NCBI RefSeq assembly: GCF_015319165.1
Contig: NZ_JADIVZ010000001.1
Coordinates: 868,001 to 932,000 of the forward strand
Length of the DNA: 64,000 nt
DNA from: Nocardioides acrostichi
GTDB lineage: Bacteria; Actinomycetota; Actinomycetes; Propionibacteriales; Nocardioidaceae
Direction of reading: 5' to 3'
The stretch's first letter is position 1. The number at the start of each line of letters is the position of its first letter. The position numbers were made by a program, and so were the translations under genes. Below, piece after piece: positions 58,153 through 64,000 of the stretch. Below the pieces are notes generated by a model. The model saw only the letters and a program-made list of their open reading frames with translations, had not been told where the DNA came from and did not search any database.

Positions 58153-60213
58153 GTGGACTTCTACAACGCCTACGACCAGGGGTTCGCCCGGGTCGCGGCG
58201 TGCTCGGCGCCGGTGGCGATCGCGGATCCCGCGACCAACGCCGCCACCGTGCTGGAGCAGGCGCGGCTGGCCCACGACGACGGGGTGGCCGTGGCGGTCT
58301 TCCCGGAGCTGTGCCTGACCGGCTACGCCATCGAGGACCTGCTCCTCCAGAGCACGCTCCTCGAGGCCACCCAGGAGGCTCTGACCAGCGTCGTCGCGGG
58401 CAGCGCCGACCTCACCCCGGTGCTCGTCGTGGGTGCGCCGCTGGTGGCCGGCAACCGGGTGCTCAACTGCGCCGTGGTCATCCAGGGCGGCGAGATCCTG
58501 GGCGTGGCGCCGAAGTCGTACCTGCCCACCTACCGGGAGTTCTACGAGCGGCGCCACTTCGCCCCCGGCGACGACCGCCGCGGCACCATCTCGGTGGCCG
58601 GCCGCGACGTGCCGTGCGGTCCCGACCTCCTCTTCGACGTCGTCGACGTGCCGGGGCTGGTGCTGCACGTCGAGGTCTGCGAGGACATGTGGGTCCCGGT
58701 GCCGCCCAGTGCCGAGGCCGCGCTGGCCGGCGCCACCGTGCTCGCCAACCTCTCCGGCAGCCCCATCACCGTCGCCCGCGCCGAGGACCGTCGCCTCCTG
58801 GTGCGCTCGGCCAGCGCCCGGTGCCTCGCGGCCTACGTCTACGCCGCGGCGGGGGCGGGGGAGTCCTCGACCGACCTCTCGTGGGACGGGCAGACCCTGG
58901 TCTACGAGTGCGGCGCGCTGCTGGCCGAGGGGCCACGCTTCGAGCCGGACGCCGTGCGCACGATCGCCGACGTCGACCTCGACCGGCTGCGCCAGGAGCG
59001 GCTGCGCCAGGGCACCTTCGACGACAACCGCCGCAGCCACGACACCCGCGTCTCGGCTCTCCGTCGCATCGAGGTGCGGCTGGGTCGTGCCGAGAGCCTG
59101 ACCGGCGACCTCGGGCTGCGGCGTCCGCTCGACCGGTTCCCGTTCGTGCCCGACGACCCGCAGCGGCTCGCCCTGGACTGCTACGAGGCCTACAACATCC
59201 AGGTCTACGGCCTCGAGCAGCGACTGCTCGCGGTCGGTGGCGATGCCTGGCAGCCGAAGGCCGTGATCGGGGTGAGCGGGGGACTCGACTCCACCCACGC
59301 GCTCATCGTGGCCGCCCGGGCGATGGACCGCATGGGCCGCCCCCGCAGCGACGTGCTGGCCTACACGATGCCGGGGTTCGCCACCGGCGACACCTCCAAG
59401 AAGCTCGCCACCCAGCTCGCCGAGAGCCTGGGCGTGACCTTCGCCGAGCTCGACATCCGGCCTGCGGCCGAGCAGATGCTGCGCGATCTCGACCATCCCT
59501 TCGGCGACGGCGAGCCGGCGTACGACGTCACGTTCGAGAACGTGCAGGCCGGGCTCCGCTACGACTACCTCTTCCGGCTCGCCAACCATCACGGTGGCCT
59601 CGTCGTCGGCACCGGCGACCTCTCCGAGCTGGCACTGGGGTGGTGCACCTACGGCGTGGGCGACCAGATGAGTCACTACAACGTCAACGCCGGCGTGCCG
59701 AAGACGCTCATCCAACACCTCATCGGCTGGGTGGCGGACTCCGGCGAGGTCGACGAGCCCACCGGGACGCTGCTGCACGAGATCCTCGCCCAGGAGATCA
59801 CGCCCGAGCTGGTGCCGGCCGACGAGCACGGCACCGCCCAGTCGACCGAGAGCAAGGTCGGCCCCTATGCGCTGCAGGACTTCACGCTGCACCAGGTGCT
59901 GCGGCACGGCGCCCGGCCCAGCAAGGTCGCGTTCCTGGCCTGGCACGCGTGGCGCGACGCGAGCGCCGGCACCTGGCCGCCGGGCGTGCCCGACGACAAG
60001 CGGGTGGACTACGACCTGCCGACGATCAGGCACTGGCTCGAGGTGTTCATCACCCGGTTCTTCGCCAGCCAGTTCAAGCGCTCGGCGTTGCCGAACGGCC
60101 CGAAGGTCAGTGCGGGCGGCACGATGTCGCCGCGCGGCGACTGGCGCATGCCCTCGGACGCCTCGCCGGCGGCCTGGCTGGCCGAGCTTCGTGCGCACGT
60201 GCCCGATCACTGA
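58153..60213 (+). CDS. nadE: Glutamine-hydrolysing NAD+ synthase
   Basis: A 686-residue fusion. The N-terminal nitrilase-like glutaminase domain has the Glu-Lys-Cys triad: [15 protein letters not shown] (Glu near 52), [16 protein letters not shown] (Lys near 121), and HVEVCEDMW (Cys near 176). The C-terminal synthetase has the PP-loop [14 protein letters not shown] near residue 372, and the NAD-binding segments [51 protein letters not shown]. It uses ammonia from glutamine to make NAD from deamido-NAD. GTG start at 58153. Length is normal for actinobacteria. Confidence 0.96.
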   Translation: MDFYNAYDQGFARVAACSAPVAIADPATNAATVLEQARLAHDDGVAVAVFPELCLTGYAIEDLLLQSTLLEATQEALTSVVAGSADLTPVLVVGAPLVAGNRVLNCAVVIQGGEILGVAPKSYLPTYREFYERRHFAPGDDRRGTISVAGRDVPCGPDLLFDVVDVPGLVLHVEVCEDMWVPVPPSAEAALAGATVLANLSGSPITVARAEDRRLLVRSASARCLAAYVYAAAGAGESSTDLSWDGQTLVYECGALLAEGPRFEPDAVRTIADVDLDRLRQERLRQGTFDDNRRSHDTRVSALRRIEVRLGRAESLTGDLGLRRPLDRFPFVPDDPQRLALDCYEAYNIQVYGLEQRLLAVGGDAWQPKAVIGVSGGLDSTHALIVAARAMDRMGRPRSDVLAYTMPGFATGDTSKKLATQLAESLGVTFAELDIRPAAEQMLRDLDHPFGDGEPAYDVTFENVQAGLRYDYLFRLANHHGGLVVGTGDLSELALGWCTYGVGDQMSHYNVNAGVPKTLIQHLIGWVADSGEVDEPTGTLLHEILAQEITPELVPADEHGTAQSTESKVGPYALQDFTLHQVLRHGARPSKVAFLAWHAWRDASAGTWPPGVPDDKRVDYDLPTIRHWLEVFITRFFASQFKRSALPNGPKVSAGGTMSPRGDWRMPSDASPAAWLAELRAHVPDH

Positions 60214-60312
60214 GGTGAACTCTGGGGTTGCTGGCGGCAACTTTCCGGGTCGGGCGCGACGTCTCCCCTCCGAGAGCCGGCACCGGGCCGGCGCACCACC
60301 TCGGAGGAAGAC

Positions 60313-60912
60313 ATGTCCACGCGACTCCCCACTCGACGCATCCTGGCCGGCCTGGTCACCACCGCCGCCCTGGCCGGGGGTCTGGGTGCCGCCGCGGCGG
60401 CACCCGCTCACGCCGACGACCAGCCCACCCGCACCAAGGTGACCGTGAAGATCGCGCACTGCGACGGCTGCACCGTGCACCTGGTGCAGGCCATCGAAGG
60501 AGAGCAGGACGTCTGGCAGAGCCGGGTGCGCGACGTCGTCGACGGCGAGGCCCACTTCTCGGTGCCGGTCGAGCACACGGCCGGCATGAGCCTCGACTTC
60601 ACCGCTCCGTGGGAGAACCACATCGGGGCGGTCACGACGGCCGCGTTCCACTACCCCGGACACCAGGTGGGCGACAAGGTCACGAAGTCCGACGCGCTGG
60701 GTCGCAGCCGAGCCTCGGGGTGCTTCGCCGGAACCGACCAGCGGCACCTCACGCTGCGGCTGCGCGCGGTGCAGATCCCGGTGCAGGAGGAGGGCAAGGG
60801 CACCGGCACCACCCTCTTCGCCGTGCACTCGACGGCCTTCGACAAGCCGATGTATCGCGCCTACCACGGACGTCTCGGCACGCAGGACGCGACCTGGTGC
60901 CGTCTGCCCTGA
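60313..60912 (+). CDS. Secreted hypothetical protein
   Basis: A 199-residue protein with signal ILAGLVTTAALAGGLGAAAAAPAHADD (Ala-x-Ala cleavage near residue 34). The mature part begins QPTRTKVTVKIAHCDGCTVHLVQAIEGE, with a Cys-x-x-Cys, and ends with another cysteine near the C terminus (WCRLP). A disulfide-stabilised beta fold is likely. It is not an HMA metal-binding domain, because it lacks the other conserved residues. Unknown function. Confidence 0.72.
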   Translation: MSTRLPTRRILAGLVTTAALAGGLGAAAAAPAHADDQPTRTKVTVKIAHCDGCTVHLVQAIEGEQDVWQSRVRDVVDGEAHFSVPVEHTAGMSLDFTAPWENHIGAVTTAAFHYPGHQVGDKVTKSDALGRSRASGCFAGTDQRHLTLRLRAVQIPVQEEGKGTGTTLFAVHSTAFDKPMYRAYHGRLGTQDATWCRLP

Positions 60913-60943
60913 GCACCGGCGGGAGCTGGCATAGGGTGACGGC

Positions 60944-61726
60944 GTGAGTCCTCGCAGCGCCGCCACCCACGCCGCGCGCACCGTCGCGCGCGGCGCCGGC
61001 GCTCCGTTGTGGCAGCAGGTGCACGACGACCTGCTGCGGCGAGTCGAGGCGGGTGCGTTCACCGACGCGTTCCCGGGTGAGCTGGCCCTGGTCGAGGAGT
61101 ACCAGGTGAGCCGGCACACCGTACGCGAGGCACTGCGCCGCCTGCGCAGCGCGGGCGTCGTCCGGGGGGAGCGGGGCCGCACCTCCCGACTGAGCGAGCC
61201 CGCCGAGATCGACCAGCCGCTGGGCACGCTCTACAGCCTGTTCTCCTCGGTCACCGCGGCCGGCCAGCAGCAGCACAGCGTGGTGCGCACCCTCGACCTG
61301 CGCGCCGACGGGGTCGTGGCGGGGCGGCTCGGTCTGGAGGAGTCCTCGCCGCTGCTCTATCTGGAGCGGCTGCGCATGGCCAGCGATCGTCCGCTGGCGG
61401 TCGACCGGGTGTGGTTGCCGGCCGAGCTCGCGCGGCCGCTGCTCGATGCCGACTTCTCCACCACCGCGCTCTACCAGGAGCTCGCCGCGCGCTGCGGCGT
61501 CCGGCTGACCGGTGGCAGCGAGCACATCCGCGCCGTCATCCCGACCCCTGCCGAGCGCAGCCTGCTCGAGATGCCCGACGGCGTCGCGGCGTTCGCGATC
61601 GAGCGCAGCGGATTCGCGGGGGAGCGGCCCGTGGAGTGGCGGCACACGCTGGTGCGCGGTGACCGGTTCGCGGTGAGCGCGGAGTTCTCCGGGCGTACCG
61701 GCTACCAGTTGGTCGCCAACGGCTGA
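60944..61726 (+). CDS. GntR/HutC family transcriptional regulator with UTRA domain
   Basis: A 260-residue regulator. N-terminal wHTH: WQQVHDDLLRRVEAGAFTDAFPGELALVEEYQVSRHTVREALRRLRSAGVVRGERGRT. The C-terminal UTRA ligand domain has EESSPLLYLERLRMASDRPLAVDRVWLP and the ending RTGYQLVANG. The ligand is likely a small molecule such as a sugar phosphate or an amino acid derivative. It is monocistronic between a secreted protein and arsR. GTG start at 60944. Confidence 0.92.
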   Translation: MSPRSAATHAARTVARGAGAPLWQQVHDDLLRRVEAGAFTDAFPGELALVEEYQVSRHTVREALRRLRSAGVVRGERGRTSRLSEPAEIDQPLGTLYSLFSSVTAAGQQQHSVVRTLDLRADGVVAGRLGLEESSPLLYLERLRMASDRPLAVDRVWLPAELARPLLDADFSTTALYQELAARCGVRLTGGSEHIRAVIPTPAERSLLEMPDGVAAFAIERSGFAGERPVEWRHTLVRGDRFAVSAEFSGRTGYQLVANG

Positions 61727-61741
61727 GCACGCCCCGGCAGG

Positions 61742-62110
61742 TCAGCCGAGGAAGACGCCGTCGAGCCGGCGGCTGGGGGTCGTGGGCTCGACGGCAGCGG
61801 TGGCGCGTTGCTCGGCCGCGAACTCGCGCAGCAGGTCGAGGGCGGCGAGCACCTTGGTGCTGCTGAGCGAGTAGTAGACCGACGTGCCCTCGCGGCGCCG
61901 GATGACGACACCGCGTTCGCGCAGCACGGCGAGGTGCTGGCTGGTGTTGGACTGGCTGATGTCGAGGACGTCGCAGAGGTCGCCGACGCTCAGCTCACCC
62001 TCACGGAGCGCGGCGATGATGTGCAACCGCTTGGGGTCGGCGATCGCCTTGCACACGCCGGCGTAGAGCGCGTCGAGCTCGCGGCCCAGCGACGCAGTCG
62101 GGTCGGTCAC
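61742..62110 (-). CDS. ArsR family transcriptional regulator
   Basis: A 122-residue wHTH regulator: VCKAIADPKRLHIIAALREGELSVGDLCDVLDISQSNTSQHLAVLRERGVVIRRREGTSVYYSL. The classical ELCVCDL metal site is absent; only Cys20 and Cys46 are present, the latter in the region where metal-site cysteines often lie. It could sense thiol or sulfur species, but this is inference. The GTG at 62110 is preferred because AGGAG lies six bases upstream; a longer TTG-started frame extends to 62131. It is divergent from the ferredoxin-NrfD gene. TGTCCGGACA (62121-62130), a perfect 10-bp palindrome, lies just upstream and may be part of its operator. Confidence 0.9.
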   Translation of the reverse strand: MTDPTASLGRELDALYAGVCKAIADPKRLHIIAALREGELSVGDLCDVLDISQSNTSQHLAVLRERGVVIRRREGTSVYYSLSSTKVLAALDLLREFAAEQRATAAVEPTTPSRRLDGVFLG

Positions 62111-62220
62111 ATCGATCTCCTGTCCGGACAAATATTCAGCGTGTGACGGTGGTGTATGCGGCTAGCCTAACGTAGTGTGATCGAGCGCACACCGCCGAGC
62201 CACTGAAGGGGGAGTCGCCC

Positions 62221-63738
62221 ATGAGGTACGGCTTCGCCATCGACCAACGCACCTGCATCGGCTGCCACGCCTGCACGGTCGCCTGCAAGACCGAGCACGA
62301 GGTGCCGGTCGGGCAGTTCCGCACGTGGGTGAAGTACGTCGACTCCGGCACGTTCCCGGACACCACGCGCTCCTTCGGCGTCATGCGGTGCAACCACTGC
62401 ACCGACGCCCCGTGCGTGAAGATCTGCCCGACCCAGGCGTTGTACAAGCGCGACGACGGCATCGTCGACTTCGACAACGAGCGCTGCATCGGCTGCAAGT
62501 CGTGCATGCAGGCGTGCCCCTACGACGCGATCTACATCGACGAGAACACCCACACCGCGGCCAAGTGCAACCTCTGCGCGCACCGGGTCGACGACGACCT
62601 CGAGCCGGCCTGCGTGGTGGTGTGCCCGACGCACTCGATCTGGGTCGGCGACCTCGACGACCCCACCTCGGGCATCGCCAAGCTGATCGCCACCGAGCAG
62701 ACCCAGGTGCGCAGCCCGGAGCAGAACACGGGGCCGAACGTCTTCTACCTGGGGGCCGACCGGGCCGTGCTCGACCCGTTGGCCGCCCCGGTCGACGACA
62801 CCTACATCTGGGCCAAGCCCGACGCGCAGCGTCTCGCCACGCAGGGCGACGTGCAGCCCGATCCCACCACGCACGCCCGCACCACCCTCAACACCGCGCA
62901 CCCGCGGCCGTGGGGGTGGCGGGTCACCACCTATCTGTGGACCAAGGGCGTCGGGGCCGGGGCGCTCGCGTTGGCCCTGCTCGCCCACCTGCTCGGCGTC
63001 GACCTCGGCGGTCTCGGTGACGTCGTCGCGCCGGTGCTCGGCATCCTCGGCGGTGCGAGCACCGGGGCCCTGCTCGTCTGGGATCTCAAACGGCCCGACC
63101 GGTTCTACTACCTCTTCACCAAGCCGCACTGGAGTTCCTGGCTCGTGCTCGGCGGACTCGCGCTGGCCGGGTTCACGGGCGGCTCGGTGCTGTGGCTGAT
63201 CGCCTCACTGGCCGACCTGGGCGCGGCGCAGACGGTGCTCGCGTGGCTCGGCCTGCCGGCCGCGGCGATGATGGCCGGCTACACCGCGTTCCTCTTCGGC
63301 CAGGCCGAGGGACGCGACCTCTGGCAGTCGCCGCTGCTGTTCTGGCACCTGCTGGCCCAGGCCGTGATGGTCGGTGGCGGCGCGATGGCGCTGATCGCGC
63401 TGGCGGGTGACCTCTCGTCGTCGGCGATCGCCCTCGCCGGGGCGTTCCTCACGCTCGGCACAGCGCTGCACCTACTGATGCTCGCCGGCGAGTACGGCGG
63501 CCGGCACTCCAGCCGTCAGGCGGCCGTCGCCGCGCACCAGATCACCCACGGCCGTTACGCCGGCCACTTCTGGGGCGGCGCGGTGCTCCCGACCGGCGTC
63601 GCCCTCGTCGTGGCCGGACTCGGCTGGGGCCTCGGGTCGCTGCCGCTGCTGGCGGTGGCCGGCCTGATCGTGCAACCCGCCCTGCTCGTCTACGAGTCCT
63701 GCTTCGTGCGCGCCGGCCAGGATCCGGCGCTGTCCTAA
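62221..63738 (+). CDS. Fused four-cluster ferredoxin and NrfD-type membrane subunit
   Basis: A 505-residue fusion. Residues 1-145 carry 16 cysteines in four groups (12/15/18/22, 57/60/65/69, 89/92/95/99, 116/119/131/135), spaced to hold four [4Fe-4S] clusters as in the PsrB/DmsB electron subunit. Residues from about 215 hold NrfD/PsrC-like helices: VGAGALALALLAHLLGV, VVAPVLGILGGASTGALLVWDL, WLVLGGLALAGFTGG and more, probably about eight. Such complexes take electrons to or from quinol for a molybdoenzyme. The following gene is one. GGGGGAG precedes the ATG. Confidence 0.9.
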   Translation: MRYGFAIDQRTCIGCHACTVACKTEHEVPVGQFRTWVKYVDSGTFPDTTRSFGVMRCNHCTDAPCVKICPTQALYKRDDGIVDFDNERCIGCKSCMQACPYDAIYIDENTHTAAKCNLCAHRVDDDLEPACVVVCPTHSIWVGDLDDPTSGIAKLIATEQTQVRSPEQNTGPNVFYLGADRAVLDPLAAPVDDTYIWAKPDAQRLATQGDVQPDPTTHARTTLNTAHPRPWGWRVTTYLWTKGVGAGALALALLAHLLGVDLGGLGDVVAPVLGILGGASTGALLVWDLKRPDRFYYLFTKPHWSSWLVLGGLALAGFTGGSVLWLIASLADLGAAQTVLAWLGLPAAAMMAGYTAFLFGQAEGRDLWQSPLLFWHLLAQAVMVGGGAMALIALAGDLSSSAIALAGAFLTLGTALHLLMLAGEYGGRHSSRQAAVAAHQITHGRYAGHFWGGAVLPTGVALVVAGLGWGLGSLPLLAVAGLIVQPALLVYESCFVRAGQDPALS

Positions 63739-63755
63739 GAGTCGAGGAGCACCCG

Positions 63756-64000
63756 ATGAGCACAGACCAGAACCGCCGCGAGACCGCGGGCTCGCCCGTG
63801 CCGGGCCCTGGCGTCCGCACACACGAGCACCTGCGCAGCTACCCGCACCCCGACACCTGGGACCACCACGTCGAGCACGACGCGAAGGCGCACCCACGCA
63901 AGGTGGCGCACACCTACTCGCTCATCCCGACCACGTGCTTCAACTGCGAGTCCTCCTGCGGCCTGCTGGCCTACGTCGACCACGACGACCTCTCGGTCAA
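63756..64000 (+). CDS. Molybdopterin-dependent oxidoreductase, N-terminal part (partial, runs off the window)
   Basis: The ATG at 63756 follows GAGGAG by six bases. The visible 81 residues contain SLIPTTCFNCESSCGLLAYVD, which looks like the CxxC...C start of the [4Fe-4S] motif of DMSO-reductase-family catalytic subunits (third Cys in CESSCG). The protein continues beyond the right edge, so the substrate group is not decided. It is the catalytic partner expected for the upstream electron-transfer/membrane fusion. Confidence 0.75.
   Translation, partial: MSTDQNRRETAGSPVPGPGVRTHEHLRSYPHPDTWDHHVEHDAKAHPRKVAHTYSLIPTTCFNCESSCGLLAYVDHDDLSV

Noticed and set aside
60313..60912. A heavy-metal-associated (HMA) domain in the secreted protein because of HCDGC
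   Set aside because: The HMA pattern GMxCxxC and the following helix-strand order are missing; CDGC here starts a different beta region.
58066..61227. A 1053-codon open frame on the minus strand across nadE and neighbours
   Set aside because: It runs antisense to nadE, a secreted protein gene and a GntR gene, all with clear motifs, so it is an artefact of base composition.
1..64000. tRNA genes, prophage, transposase or integrase genes
   Set aside because: I found no cloverleaf, no terminase, capsid, transposase or integrase motifs and no att-like duplication, so the accessory character of the window is low.

Overview
The window is very GC-rich, uses GTG starts freely, and has dense operons with GTGA/ATGA stop-start overlaps. 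It carries actinobacterial hallmarks: WhiB1, a SigR/RsrA mycothiol-type redox sigma pair, ribosomal protein bL37, nickel superoxide dismutase with SodX, the fused oxoglutarate decarboxylase/dehydrogenase Kgd, a DUF222/13E12-type HNH gene and a SigF/RsbW pair. Gene order and protein style suggest Nocardioidaceae (Nocardioides or a close relative); this is inferred from memory of such genomes. The DNA is chromosomal, with no phage, integrase, transposase, CRISPR or tRNA seen.

Layout. 1-10 kb: amidohydrolase, FAD oxidoreductase, a monooxygenase-fold protein, a secreted HExxH metalloprotease with a perfect hairpin terminator, a cytidylyltransferase, DUF445, S4, FKBP and signal peptidase I genes, then a decayed glycosyltransferase. 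10-24.5 kb: hisN, rsgA, aroA, an SRAP (HMCES/YedK) protein, sigR-rsrA with a recognisable SigR promoter, bL37, a minus-strand series of small enzymes, the two-component kinase PdtaS and whiB1. With the later desaturase operon, this block resembles M. tuberculosis Rv3219-Rv3230c. 24.5-36 kb: sigF with its anti-sigma gene, sodN/sodX, malic enzyme, an MDR/SDR pair, and a TetR gene divergent from a ferredoxin-reductase/acyl-CoA desaturase operon with a visible candidate operator. 36-46 kb: DUF6104 and Kgd, a lipoprotein coupled to an LCP protein, a large secreted protein, an HNH gene preceded by 22-bp tandem repeats, a broken small membrane gene, and the RNase P RNA. 46-64 kb: a transglutaminase/alpha-E/ATP-grasp cassette, two tandem secreted paralogues of unknown function, a PQQ-type sugar dehydrogenase lipoprotein, panB, a degenerate aminoglycoside-phosphotransferase-like protein, galE, nadE, a GntR regulator, and an ArsR regulator divergent from a ferredoxin-NrfD fusion and the start of a molybdopterin oxidoreductase that runs off the end.

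Functionally the window mixes central metabolism (Kgd, malic enzyme, aroA, panB, nadE, hisN), stress control (SigR/RsrA, SigF/RsbW, PdtaS, WhiB1, SodN) and lipid desaturation. The least explained material is the tandem secreted pair at 50.0-53.1 kb, the repeats upstream of the HNH gene, the pseudokinase-like protein at 55.5 kb and the ferredoxin-NrfD/molybdoenzyme operon at the right edge.
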